Assembly: GCF_910593845.1 (NCBI RefSeq)
Contig: NZ_CAJVAS010000035.1
Location: forward strand, 1 to 64,000
Length of the DNA: 64,000 nucleotides
Direction: 5' to 3'
From: Paenibacillus solanacearum
Lineage (GTDB): Bacteria > Bacillota > Bacilli > Paenibacillales > NBRC-103111
A program made the position numbers and the translations under genes. Shown here piece by piece: positions 10,776 through 19,411 of the stretch. Below the pieces are notes generated by a model. It was given only the letters and a program-made list of their open reading frames with translations. It made no database searches and was not told the origin of the DNA. Position 1 is the stretch's first letter, and every line of letters begins with the position of its first letter.

Positions 10776-11891
10776 ATGAAAAAAGTGTGGCATCGTTCTG
10801 CGTTGGTGCTGCTATCCGCAGCCATGGTTGCCGTGTCCGGGTGCGGCCCGCAGCTTTCGCATGAGCAGCAGCAGAGCAAACAGCAAGGAATTCCAAGCAA
10901 TAACGGGTTGGCGGCGAACCGACAAAAGAGTGAGAATTTGAACGGCGGAATGGCCAACGGGTCCAGCGAGGCAACCCCGGGTACCTTGCGTATCCAGTCG
11001 ACGCAAGACGAATTAAGTATCCCGCTGGTCACGGTCGGGGGAAAGGATTATGTGATCGGCAGCGATTTTGCCCATTCGCTAGAATATAACTATCATTGGA
11101 ACGCCAACAGCAACGTATTTCAAATCGGCGAGAATGACGCTTCGGTCGAGCTGAAAGTCGGGAGCACGAATGCCATAAAAGAAGAAGTACCGGTTACGCT
11201 GCCGGACCCGCCGATCCTTCAAAATTCACAGGTTCATATTCCGGTGTCGGCCATTGCCGCCTTATTTTCTGAAGAGCTATCTTACGAGCTGAAAGGCAAG
11301 CAAATGGTATTTCACGGCACCAATGTTGCCGCCATCGGAGCAATCGACGGTCCGGATGAGCAAAATTCCGGATCGGAGCTGGATTTTGAAGACGATCCGA
11401 ACGATCCATTTAAAGGGGATGAGGGCTCGGGCCCGATGGTAACGCCGACGGCGAGTTATTGGGATCAGCCGGCGATTCCAGTGCTGAAAAACATCGATAT
11501 GAACGAGCTTATTCGCCAAGGCAAACGGTATTTGGGCATCGACTATTTATTCGGAGCGGATCCTTATCCTCAGTCCGGACGGTTTGACTGCTCGCGGTAT
11601 ACCCAGTATTTGTTCGGCAAGCAAAGTGTGCAGCTGAGTAGGCTGGCGCGGTCTCAAGCGAAACAAGGCGTTGCCGTGAGCCGCAAAAGTTTGCGAAAAG
11701 GCGATTTGATGTTCTTCTACGTTCCCGGACGCTTCCGGACGAATCGAACCGTCGGGCACGTGGGCATTTACATGGGGAACCAGAAGATGATTCACTCTTC
11801 CCCGCTGCCGGAAAACGGCGTACAGATTACAAATATCAACAAAGCATACTGGAAGAAAACGTATCTCGAAGCAAGACGCGTCGCGTATTAA
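10776..11891 (+). CDS. NlpC/P60 family lipoprotein
   Basis: A 371-residue exported lipoprotein. The signal peptide ends in a lipobox AVSGC with acylated Cys at residue 23, followed by a Gln/Asn-rich linker. Residues about 75-185 resemble a copper-amine-oxidase-N-like wall-binding domain (VGGKDYVIGSDFAHSLEYNY). The C-terminal NlpC/P60 peptidase has its Cys in GRFDCSRYTQY (about 272) and its His in GHVGIYMG. It probably cleaves gamma-D-Glu-diamino acid links in peptidoglycan stems. It starts at ATG 10776 after AAGGAG and stands alone. Confidence 0.88.
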   Translation: MKKVWHRSALVLLSAAMVAVSGCGPQLSHEQQQSKQQGIPSNNGLAANRQKSENLNGGMANGSSEATPGTLRIQSTQDELSIPLVTVGGKDYVIGSDFAHSLEYNYHWNANSNVFQIGENDASVELKVGSTNAIKEEVPVTLPDPPILQNSQVHIPVSAIAALFSEELSYELKGKQMVFHGTNVAAIGAIDGPDEQNSGSELDFEDDPNDPFKGDEGSGPMVTPTASYWDQPAIPVLKNIDMNELIRQGKRYLGIDYLFGADPYPQSGRFDCSRYTQYLFGKQSVQLSRLARSQAKQGVAVSRKSLRKGDLMFFYVPGRFRTNRTVGHVGIYMGNQKMIHSSPLPENGVQITNINKAYWKKTYLEARRVAY

Positions 11892-11894
11892 CAA

Positions 11895-11930
11895 AAAGCT
11901 CATAGCCGGCAGCACCGGGCTATGAGCTTT
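11895..11930. terminator. Bidirectional terminator
   Basis: A perfect 13-bp stem, AAAGCTCATAGCC at 11895-11907 and GGCTATGAGCTTT at 11918-11930, with a 10-base loop. It fills the 42 bases between two convergent genes. Confidence 0.85.
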
Positions 11931-11933
11931 GTT

Positions 11934-13016
11934 TCAAATATAGACGGCTTCAATCTCGAGTTCTGTGCGTTGCGCTAAATCGATAAAGCGTTCGCCCACG
12001 CGAATAAGCGGCCTGAAGTAATCCGTTAGGCGAATGAGCACGATGGAGCCGAATTCGCCGTTCGATAGCAGCACCTTTTTGCCGATAAGGCAGGGGAGCA
12101 TATGGTGTATAAACTTTTGGGTAACGTACGGGTCGAGCTCGCCGAAGCTGCAGCGGTGAATTTCTTTGAGCACGAACAGCAGGTCCTTTTTTTTCTGATA
12201 AACGCGATTGGAGATCATGGCGCTGTAAATATCGGCGACGGCTACGATTTTGGACAACGGATGGATCGCTTCGCTGTGAAGCTGATCGGGGTATCCGCTG
12301 CCGTTCAGCCGCTCATGATGCTGCAGCGCGGCCAGGCATAACGGTTCCGAGAAGCCGGATTGCTTGGCGATCTCGTAGCCGTACCGCGCGTGCTGCTTGA
12401 TTTCGTCATACTCGCTGGGGGTAAGGCGCCCCGGCTTCTGAAGGACGGCATCGTCAATCCGGCATTTTCCGATATCGTGCAAATACCCGGCTTTTCCGGC
12501 CAGAAGTGCTTCTTCTTCGGACTGTCCCATCCACTTGGCGATATAGTAGGAGATCAATCCGACCTGTACGCTGTGCTGGTACGTGTAATCGTCTTTCGTA
12601 TTCAGCTCGATCAGCAGCGAGACGACATCCTTCTCTTGCTGCGCATGCTGTGCAATCGGCAAAAATCCGGTGATAACGGTTTCCAAGCGAATCGTTCCAT
12701 CCCGTTTGGCTTCGTTGAACAGCTCCTTGATGCCGTCAATCGCTTCTTGATAGGAGGCTTTGACTTTTTCAAATTTTTTAGCAGCGGTTTCATTTCGTTT
12801 CGAAGAAGGATGTTCGTCGATAATCGTGTCATCTTGCGGATCGTCATCATACTTGGGAACTATATCGACGTCGAAGATATGGTGCAAATGAAGTTTGGCG
12901 ATGTCATCGCCGGTAAGCACCGTATTTCCCGCCAATATGAGCAATCCGAAGGAGTTGAACGTATCCGTGGCCAGGCGATCTCCTACTTTGACCAGACTGA
13001 GGGGGGTTCGCAACAA
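11934..13016 (-). CDS. HD-GYP domain phosphodiesterase
   Basis: A 360-residue protein with an N-terminal domain of about 100 residues. The central HD-GYP domain has YLHDIGK, HARYGYEIAKQSG and LQHHERLNGSGYP, the metal-binding and GYP signatures of cyclic-di-GMP phosphodiesterases. A C-terminal segment around LSNGEFGSIVLI resembles the tail of the second HD-GYP protein at 18126. There is no receiver or membrane domain, so the input signal is unknown. It is monocistronic. Confidence 0.9.
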   Translation of the reverse strand: MLRTPLSLVKVGDRLATDTFNSFGLLILAGNTVLTGDDIAKLHLHHIFDVDIVPKYDDDPQDDTIIDEHPSSKRNETAAKKFEKVKASYQEAIDGIKELFNEAKRDGTIRLETVITGFLPIAQHAQQEKDVVSLLIELNTKDDYTYQHSVQVGLISYYIAKWMGQSEEEALLAGKAGYLHDIGKCRIDDAVLQKPGRLTPSEYDEIKQHARYGYEIAKQSGFSEPLCLAALQHHERLNGSGYPDQLHSEAIHPLSKIVAVADIYSAMISNRVYQKKKDLLFVLKEIHRCSFGELDPYVTQKFIHHMLPCLIGKKVLLSNGEFGSIVLIRLTDYFRPLIRVGERFIDLAQRTELEIEAVYI

Positions 13017-13135
13017 TGTTCACCTTCTTCTCAACATATCGGGAATGCAGTTGCCGCAGGCAATTCTGCTACCATCATATCAAGAAATCGGGATCCTGTT
13101 AATCAAAATTTGACGATATTGACAACAAAAGGCGA

Positions 13136-14182
13136 TCACATTCCGATATAGCGGCTGTAGAGGCTTTTGGCCTGAACCGGGTCGTCAGTCCCCTGAACAA
13201 TCATGCGACCATCCGGGAAAAGTACGAGTGTGATATCGGACTCCAGATGCAGCTTCAGCAAGAATGGATTATGTTCTATGCGTCCGACGGACCTGAGCTT
13301 ATCGGCCCAGTCGCCTAGCGACAGACGGGAAGGCCGGACAGGCTGGATTTGGACCGAATTGCGGCCGCACAGCGTCTGGATCGTCTCTTCCTCCTGCGAA
13401 GCGTCCAAGTATTCGAACGTCCGCTTTCCACAGCAGGGACAATCGTTTTTGCGCGCTTTGGCGACGTCTACGGCAGCGTACTGGTTGTACCATAAATCCC
13501 AATGCACCATCTTGCGGCTGAGCGCCTCCTGCGCGCCTACGAGCAGCTTGAACGCTTCCGTCGCCTGATACGAGGCGACCGTATGAATGATCGGGCCGAT
13601 CACCCCCGCGGTATCGCAAGTCTCCGTTGTGCCCTGTGCCGGCGGCTGTCCGAACATGCAGCGCAGGCACGGCGTTTCGCCGGGGCGGATCGTCAGGCTT
13701 ACGCCGCGAGAACTGACGGCGCCGCCGTAAATCCACGGGATGCCGAGCTTGACGCTGACATCGTTGATCAGGAAGCGCACGGAGAAATTGTCCGTGCCGT
13801 CCAGGATGAGCTGAACATCCCCGAGCAGTTCTTCTGCGTTCGACCAGTTGAGGTCGGCGACGACGGGCTCGAGGGTTACGCCCGAGTTGGCCGCGCGCAG
13901 CCGCGCAGCCGCGGCTTCCGCTTTGGGGGCGGAGCCGGCGGCGTCGGCTTCGTCATAGAGCATTTGCCGCTGCAAATTGCTCGCTTCGACGAAGTCGCGG
14001 TCGATGAGGCGTACGAAGCCGACGCCGGCGCGCACCATATGATTGGCGAGCACGGTGCCGAGCGCGCCCATGCCGACGATCGCCACGCGCGATGACAGCA
14101 GCTTCGCCTGGCCGGCTTCGCCGATCGGCGGGAACAGCATTTGCCGCGAATACCGGTCGCGGTCCGTCCAATCGTTCGTCAC
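13136..14182 (-). CDS. moeB: MoeB/ThiF-type adenylyltransferase
   Basis: A 348-residue E1-like enzyme that adenylates the C-terminal Gly of a ubiquitin-like sulfur carrier such as MoaD or ThiS. The nucleotide-binding motif is GMGALGTVLANHMVRAG, the catalytic Cys region is TCDTAGVIGP, and two Cys pairs bind zinc (CLRC and CPCC). The last 70 residues are an extra domain, not a rhodanese. GTG 14182 is the likely start: it follows GGAGG and overlaps the stop of the upstream gene (GTGA). The frame continues further upstream to 14260 without a ribosome site. Neighbours favour MoeB over ThiF. Confidence 0.88.
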   Translation of the reverse strand: MTNDWTDRDRYSRQMLFPPIGEAGQAKLLSSRVAIVGMGALGTVLANHMVRAGVGFVRLIDRDFVEASNLQRQMLYDEADAAGSAPKAEAAAARLRAANSGVTLEPVVADLNWSNAEELLGDVQLILDGTDNFSVRFLINDVSVKLGIPWIYGGAVSSRGVSLTIRPGETPCLRCMFGQPPAQGTTETCDTAGVIGPIIHTVASYQATEAFKLLVGAQEALSRKMVHWDLWYNQYAAVDVAKARKNDCPCCGKRTFEYLDASQEEETIQTLCGRNSVQIQPVRPSRLSLGDWADKLRSVGRIEHNPFLLKLHLESDITLVLFPDGRMIVQGTDDPVQAKSLYSRYIGM

Positions 14183-14910
14183 GGCTGCGCACCTCCGTTC
14201 GCGGCCGTTGGGTTCCACGGCCCGAGCTGATGCCCTTTCCATTCGGAGCCGTCCTCCCATATTTCCTTTTTCCAGATCGGCACGATTTGCTTAAGCCGTT
14301 CGATGGCGTAGCGGCTCGCGTCATAGGCCGCATCGCGGTGAGGGGAGGAGACGGCGATGACGACGCTGATCTCGCCGACCGGCACCGAGCCGAGCCGGTG
14401 CGTCATGGCGCATAGCGTGCCGGGATAACGGTCGCCGATTTCGCCGATAATTTGCTGCATTGTCTTCAGCGCCATCGGCGTATATGCTTCATATTCCAGC
14501 AGCGTCGTTCGCTGGCCGTGCGTCAATTCCCGCGTCGTTCCGATGAATGCGATCGAGGCGCCGTGGTTCGGGTGCAGCACCTTGGCTGTCACCTGCTCTA
14601 CAGCGATCGGGTCCATCGTGATTTCCGCCAGTTCATGGCCCGTTTCAGGCATCGGCTGCGGTTCGCCGCCGGAAACGGGAGGGATGATCGCCACTTCATC
14701 CCGTTCGGAGATTGGCGTCTCCTCTTCCGCGTAAGTCTGGTTGACGGCGATATACGATTGCGCAAGCGCCGGTGCGGCTTGCGGGAACTGTTCGATCAAA
14801 TGGGATTTGAGCTGCGCCGTCGTAAGCTTGTCCGCGGCAATATCCACGTCGATCGCGGAGCCGCCCAGCTGTTCGGCCAGTCCGGCGAAAACGAGCAGTT
14901 TCAGCTTCAT
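14179..14910 (-). CDS. moaDE: MoaD-MoaE fusion, molybdopterin synthase
   Basis: A 243-residue protein that fuses both subunits of molybdopterin synthase. Residues 1-82 are MoaD, ending in PPVSGG (Gly81-Gly82). Residues from about 95 on are MoaE, with the basic active-site segment PIWKKEIWEDGSEWKG near the end. MoaD normally needs a free C-terminal Gly-Gly for thiocarboxylation, but here it is followed by EPQPMPETG. A similar fusion, MoaX of Mycobacterium tuberculosis, is cut after the Gly pair. The gene is coupled to the MoeB-like gene by a four-base overlap. Confidence 0.9.
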   Translation of the reverse strand: MKLKLLVFAGLAEQLGGSAIDVDIAADKLTTAQLKSHLIEQFPQAAPALAQSYIAVNQTYAEEETPISERDEVAIIPPVSGGEPQPMPETGHELAEITMDPIAVEQVTAKVLHPNHGASIAFIGTTRELTHGQRTTLLEYEAYTPMALKTMQQIIGEIGDRYPGTLCAMTHRLGSVPVGEISVVIAVSSPHRDAAYDASRYAIERLKQIVPIWKKEIWEDGSEWKGHQLGPWNPTAANGGAQP

Positions 14911-14980
14911 TCATGTACCACTCCAATCTAATGTACAAGGCGGCGTGCCCAGTGGCGCTGCCGCCCGCTTCTCCACAGCA

Positions 14981-15010
14981 TATCACAAGTGAAAGCAGAA
15001 GTGATATAAT
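14981..15010 (+). promoter_or_regulatory. Promoter of the molybdopterin-oxidoreductase-like gene
   Basis: TATAAT at 15005-15010 with ATCACA at 14982-14987, 17 bases apart. An inverted repeat TATCAC (14981-14986) and GTGATA (15001-15006) overlaps both elements and could be an operator. The region also separates this gene from the divergent moaDE-moeB pair. Confidence 0.5.
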
Positions 15011-15052
15011 GGCAGGGATGAACGGAAGAGACGGAAGGATGGTGGCATATCG

Positions 15053-15523
15053 GTGAAAATTGAAGTATATGATGAAATGTACGGCATGGCCAAGCTGGAA
15101 GTGGACGAATTGGCTCGTCTGAGCTCGGTGCATCTGGAAGCGGGAGAGCGGGTGGCTGGCGCGTCCGGCCGGGCGTTCGACGTGCCGGCCTGGTATCGGG
15201 GCTGGCGCGAGAGCAGAGGAGCCGGCGGCGACGGAGAGACCCCGAGCGGCATCCGGGTCGAAGCGGCCGACGAATTTCAGGCGTTCATCCCGTGGGAGGA
15301 GCTGGGACGCGCCATCATACTATACGGGCAGGCTGGCGGAGAGCCGCTGGACAAAGGGTACCCGCTCCGCCTTTACGTTCCCGGCGGCAGCAGCGAATGT
15401 CTGAACGTCAAGAGCGTCGTCCGCATTCGCGTGCTGTACCGCAGCGGTGAAGGAGCGAGCGCTTCATACGGCTTCCGGAACCGGGTGACGCCGGAGCAGC
15501 TGCGCAAACCGGACGGCACCTGA
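15053..15523 (+). CDS. Small molybdopterin-oxidoreductase-like protein
   Basis: A 156-residue protein from GTG 15053. The segment GYPLRLYVPGGSSECLNVKSVVRIRV resembles the C-terminal part of the sulfite-oxidase-type molybdopterin-binding fold (PLRLVVPG, then KSVKWL). The N-terminal half is shorter and diverged. The family's cofactor-ligating Cys, normally near the start of the fold, is not evident. It may therefore be a degenerate domain that binds pterin weakly or a structural remnant. It is divergent from molybdenum-cofactor genes, which supports a molybdenum link. Confidence 0.55.
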   Translation: MKIEVYDEMYGMAKLEVDELARLSSVHLEAGERVAGASGRAFDVPAWYRGWRESRGAGGDGETPSGIRVEAADEFQAFIPWEELGRAIILYGQAGGEPLDKGYPLRLYVPGGSSECLNVKSVVRIRVLYRSGEGASASYGFRNRVTPEQLRKPDGT

Positions 15524-15579
15524 GCCGCTGCCATCCTACATAAAGTTATCGTGCAAGCATAGGAAGGAGAGAGCCTTTC

Positions 15580-17019
15580 ATGAGCGCTAACGCTGCGATC
15601 GGGCTGCGCATCCTTCATACCAATGATATCCACAGCCGGTTCGAGCATATGGCGGCGATCGCCGCCGTCATCGGAAGGCTGCGGACGGAAGCGGGTGAGG
15701 AGCGCACGCTGACTCTGGACATCGGCGACCATATGGACCGGGTTCGGCCGGAGACTGAAGGCACGATGGGTCATGCCAATGTAGCTGTTATGAACGCTAC
15801 CGGGTACGACGCCGTGACGATCGGCAACAACGAGGGGCTTACGCTGACGCCGGAGGCGCTGGCCGATGCGTATCGCGAGGCATCGTTCGCCGTTGTGCTT
15901 GCGAACATGCCGGAAGCGGGGACAGGGACGCATGCGCCGTGGGCCGCGCCTTGGCGCATCATCGAGAAGGCGGGCGTCCGCATCGGACTGATCGGCGTGA
16001 CCGCCTGCTTCCCCGATTTTTACTCGCTGCTCGGCTGGGACGTGCAGGACCCGCTCGACGTCGTGAAGCGGCTTGTGCCGGAGCTTCGTCCGCAAGTGGA
16101 CATCGTCGTCGTACTGTCCCATCTCGGGCTGCGCAACGACGAGCGGCTCGCGGCCGAAGTGCCTGGCATCGATATGATACTGGGCGGCCATACGCATCAT
16201 TTGCTGGAGCAGCCGCTGCGCATCGGCGGCGCGGCCGTCTGCGCGGCGGGCAAGTTCGGGCAGTACGTAGGCATGATTGATGTGGAGTGGGATAGCATCG
16301 GGCGAACGATCGGCCGGGTGGAAGCTACCGTAATTCCCGTGCCGGAGCTGCCCCGCGACGAACGCGTCGCCAAGCTGATCGAGCAGGCCGGCGAGGAAGC
16401 CGGAGCCAGGCTCGGGCAAGTGGTTGCGACGCTTCCCATGGACCTGCCTATCGACTGGTACGGCGAATCGAAGCTCGGTAATTTGCTCGCTGCCGGGCTG
16501 CGGCGCTTCACCGAAGCTCAGATCGGCCTCGTCAATTCGGGCCAGCTGCTGCACGGCTTGGCCCATGGCCCTTTGACTGCAGGCATGCTGCTGGAGCTTT
16601 GCCCTTCGCCGATCAACCCGTGCCGGGTCATGCTGACGGGGACGCAGCTGCTGCTCGCACTGGAGCAATCATTGCTGCCGGAATTTATGGACAAACCGCT
16701 CTTTGGTTTCGGATTTCGCGGCAAGGTGCTCGGAAGTTTGTGCGTGGACGGGATGGACATCGAATTCGACCCGGAAGCCGCGCCTTACCGCAAAATTCGA
16801 AGCGCCGCGGTCGCCGGAGAGCCGCTGCTGCCCGAACAAACCTATACCGTAGGCATGATCGACATGTTTACGTTCAAGATCGGCTACGAATCGTTAAGCG
16901 AAGGGACGGAGGCTCAATTTTTTTTGCCCGAATTTATTCGCGACGTGCTGCTCAGGCAGCTTCTTGAACGGCAGGCGCTGGAGGATAGCGGGCGCCTTCG
17001 CTTTGTTAAGCTATTGTAA
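15580..17019 (+). CDS. yunD: YunD-type 5'-nucleotidase / UDP-sugar hydrolase family metallophosphatase
   Basis: A 479-residue protein with an N-terminal calcineurin-like metallophosphatase domain: LHTNDIHSRFE, DIGDHMDR, TIGNNEG (Asn in place of His, as in YunD), and ILGGHTHHLLE. A C-terminal 5'-nucleotidase domain follows from about residue 290. Unlike secreted UshA, it has no signal peptide, so it should act in the cytoplasm on nucleotides or related phosphoesters. AAGGAGAG precedes ATG 15580. Confidence 0.88.
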   Translation: MSANAAIGLRILHTNDIHSRFEHMAAIAAVIGRLRTEAGEERTLTLDIGDHMDRVRPETEGTMGHANVAVMNATGYDAVTIGNNEGLTLTPEALADAYREASFAVVLANMPEAGTGTHAPWAAPWRIIEKAGVRIGLIGVTACFPDFYSLLGWDVQDPLDVVKRLVPELRPQVDIVVVLSHLGLRNDERLAAEVPGIDMILGGHTHHLLEQPLRIGGAAVCAAGKFGQYVGMIDVEWDSIGRTIGRVEATVIPVPELPRDERVAKLIEQAGEEAGARLGQVVATLPMDLPIDWYGESKLGNLLAAGLRRFTEAQIGLVNSGQLLHGLAHGPLTAGMLLELCPSPINPCRVMLTGTQLLLALEQSLLPEFMDKPLFGFGFRGKVLGSLCVDGMDIEFDPEAAPYRKIRSAAVAGEPLLPEQTYTVGMIDMFTFKIGYESLSEGTEAQFFLPEFIRDVLLRQLLERQALEDSGRLRFVKLL

Positions 17020-17146
17020 ATTACAAATCCGTGGAAACAAGTTAGAATAGAACTGGCTTTTCGGTGAAGACTGGAGAGGCGCAGCCGGGGAGCCTGGGGC
17101 AGGTTTGTAAAATACATCTCTTTTCGAGAGCGGTAGGAGGCATTGT

Positions 17147-17953
17147 ATGTACGATTGGTGGGTAGCGGTCATTATCGGAATTGTAGAAGGGCTGACGGAG
17201 TTTTTGCCGGTGTCGTCCACAGGCCATATGATATTGGCCGGGTCGCTTCTGGGCATTCCCGATTCGGATGAATTGATGAAAACATTCGAAATCGTCATTC
17301 AGCTCGGCGCCATATTGGCGGTAACGATCATTTATTGGAAACGGATTTTGCGGTTGTTCGGACTGAACAGGGATAAGGCCAAGAAAGGCCAAGGGATGAA
17401 CCTGATTCACATTTTACTGGCGATCGTGCCTGTGCTTGTCCTTGCCTACTTGTCACGCCACTTGATCAAGGAGCATTTGTTCTCGCCTACCACGGTGCTG
17501 ATCGGCCTGGTGCTCGGTGCGATTCTACTCATTATCGGGGAGAAGCAGCAGCCGAACATTACGGCGCATGACGTCGACGATCTGACGTACAAGCAGGCGT
17601 TTATTATCGGACTGTGGCAAATCGTCTCCTTGTGGCCCGGGTTTTCCCGTTCCGGCTCCACGATTGCCGGGGGCATGCTGGCCGGCGCAAGCCGCTCCGC
17701 AGCGGCGGACTTTACGTTCATTATCGCGATTCCCGTCATGGTCGCGGCAACGGGCTACGAGATGCTGCAAAATCTCGACAGCTTCACCTCGGACACGCTC
17801 GGCTTTTTCTTTGTCGGCTTCGTCGTTTCCTTTATCGTCGCCCTGCTCGCCGTTGTGACGTTCATCAAATTCGTGCAAAAATTCAGTTTGACGTACTTCG
17901 CCTACTACCGTTTCGCCATCGCGGCGCTGTATTGGTTTTTTCTGCTTCGCTGA
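17147..17953 (+). CDS. uppP: UppP, undecaprenyl-diphosphatase
   Basis: A 268-residue integral membrane enzyme with about eight helices that recycles the lipid carrier of wall synthesis and confers bacitracin tolerance. Both signature motifs are intact: EGLTEFLPVSSTGH at about residues 14-27 and PGFSRSGSTIAGG at about 164-176. It starts at ATG 17147 after GTAGGAGG. It is probably expressed alone and ends at the terminator 30 bases downstream. Confidence 0.96.
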   Translation: MYDWWVAVIIGIVEGLTEFLPVSSTGHMILAGSLLGIPDSDELMKTFEIVIQLGAILAVTIIYWKRILRLFGLNRDKAKKGQGMNLIHILLAIVPVLVLAYLSRHLIKEHLFSPTTVLIGLVLGAILLIIGEKQQPNITAHDVDDLTYKQAFIIGLWQIVSLWPGFSRSGSTIAGGMLAGASRSAAADFTFIIAIPVMVAATGYEMLQNLDSFTSDTLGFFFVGFVVSFIVALLAVVTFIKFVQKFSLTYFAYYRFAIAALYWFFLLR

Positions 17954-17983
17954 CGATCGGCCTATGAGATGTCATGCCGGTTA

Positions 17984-18026
17984 AACCGAAATTTGGGAGC
18001 GTTCTGCTCTTGATTTTCGGTTTTTT
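17984..18026 (+). terminator. Terminator after uppP
   Basis: Outer stem AACCGAAA (17984-17991) with TTTCGGTT (18015-18022), inner stem GAGC (17997-18000) with GCTC (18006-18009), then a run of six T. Confidence 0.75.
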
Positions 18027-18125
18027 GCCGCTGTCAAGAAATGTATTGCTCTTTTCGACTGAATCCGCTACTCTAGTCCTATACTCTTGATTATCTAAAA
18101 TTTTCTTTAGAAGAAGGTCGCCTCT

Positions 18126-19223
18126 ATGCGTTTGCTTTCGCTCAGTATGGTCAGGCCCGGTATGAGGCTGGCAAAAAAAATATATAACGAAGACGGTTTG
18201 ACGCTGCTCAGCGAGCATGTCGAATTGTCCTCCGGTTTAATTAAGCGCTTGGGCGATCATGGGGTCGACTTTGTCTACATCGACGATCCGCGGACAAGAG
18301 ATATTGTGGTCCTCGATCCGATCTCGGACGAAACGCGGGCGCGGGCCATCTCGGAAATCCGCAGCTCCTTCCGTAAAATTATGGAAGATCAGACGAAGCG
18401 CCGCTCTGTCGGCAGCATCAAGGTCGGCAAAGTGTTCGGCGATGTGTTGAAAATGATTTTGGACGATCTGGGCGGCAATAAGGATGCCATGATCATGCTG
18501 ACCAATATAAGCCTGATGGACAACTATTTGTTCCAGCATTCGCTCAATGTGTGCATTTACGCCTCGATGCTCGGCATGGCGTACGGCTATTCGCGGGACG
18601 AGCTGCTAACGCTCGGACTGGGAGCGCTGCTGCATGATGTCGGCAAGACGCAAATTCCGCTGGAGCTGCTGAAGAAGAAAGACCCGCTAACGGATGACGA
18701 GTTCATGCGAATCAAGAAGCATGCCGATTTCGGCTATCAGTTCTTGAAGGACGAGCCGAATATCCCGCTCCTGTCGGCGCACTGCGCGCTGCAGCATCAT
18801 GAGCGGATCGACGGCAGCGGCTATCCCCGCGGGCTGAAAGGCTCCGAAATTCATGATTACGCCCAATGGATCGGCCTTGTCGATTCGTACGATGCGATGA
18901 CGACGCACCGCGTATATCGCAAAGCAATGCTGCCGCATCAAGCGATGGATATTGTGTACTCCGGTTCCGGTACGCTGTACGATCAGGGGAAAATCCGATT
19001 GTTCCGCGATCGGATCGCCATCTACCCCGTCGGAGTGACGGTGAGGCTCAATACGGGGGAAACCGGCGTCGTAGTCGACTTGAACTCCAACGCGCCGCAG
19101 CGTCCCGTGGTGCGGATTCTGCAGGATGCCGACGGCTGCGAGCTGTCCAATCCGACCGAGGAAATCGACCTGTCGAAGCATTTGTCCGTCATGATAACCG
19201 GCGTAAACGAGCTTGCGATGTGA
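18126..19223 (+). CDS. HD-GYP domain phosphodiesterase, second copy
   Basis: A 365-residue protein. A short N-terminal domain (residues 1-60) begins LLSLSMVRPGMRLAKKIY. The HD-GYP domain has LLHDVGKTQIP, HADFGYQFLK and LQHHERIDGSGYP. A C-terminal segment (VRLNTGETGVVVDLN) resembles that of the protein encoded at 11934-13016, so the two are related members of one family. It should hydrolyse cyclic-di-GMP. It is expressed alone, between its own terminator and that of uppP. Confidence 0.9.
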   Translation: MRLLSLSMVRPGMRLAKKIYNEDGLTLLSEHVELSSGLIKRLGDHGVDFVYIDDPRTRDIVVLDPISDETRARAISEIRSSFRKIMEDQTKRRSVGSIKVGKVFGDVLKMILDDLGGNKDAMIMLTNISLMDNYLFQHSLNVCIYASMLGMAYGYSRDELLTLGLGALLHDVGKTQIPLELLKKKDPLTDDEFMRIKKHADFGYQFLKDEPNIPLLSAHCALQHHERIDGSGYPRGLKGSEIHDYAQWIGLVDSYDAMTTHRVYRKAMLPHQAMDIVYSGSGTLYDQGKIRLFRDRIAIYPVGVTVRLNTGETGVVVDLNSNAPQRPVVRILQDADGCELSNPTEEIDLSKHLSVMITGVNELAM

Positions 19224-19305
19224 AGCGGCTCAGCCGCGCACCGCTGCCTGCGCGGCGGTTCTGAACGTCCGGCCTCGCTTTATACCCGTTGCCGGTGCCA
19301 AGTGT

Positions 19306-19338
19306 AGCCCGTTCCGCCTTGCGGAAGACGGGCTTTTT
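19306..19338 (+). terminator. Terminator after the second HD-GYP gene
   Basis: AGCCCGT (19306-19312) pairs with ACGGGCT at 19328-19334, with a CCGC/GCGG inner stem, and T residues follow. Confidence 0.75.
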
Positions 19339-19411
19339 CACATCGAAATTTATTTTTCTTACGTATTAAGATACAATGGAACATATAATAGGTAATCATA
19401 GAGGTAAAAAT

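Noticed and set aside
17040-17146. Possible structured leader before uppP
   Set aside because: Only a short CTC/GAG hairpin and G-rich stretch are seen; no known riboswitch core could be matched.
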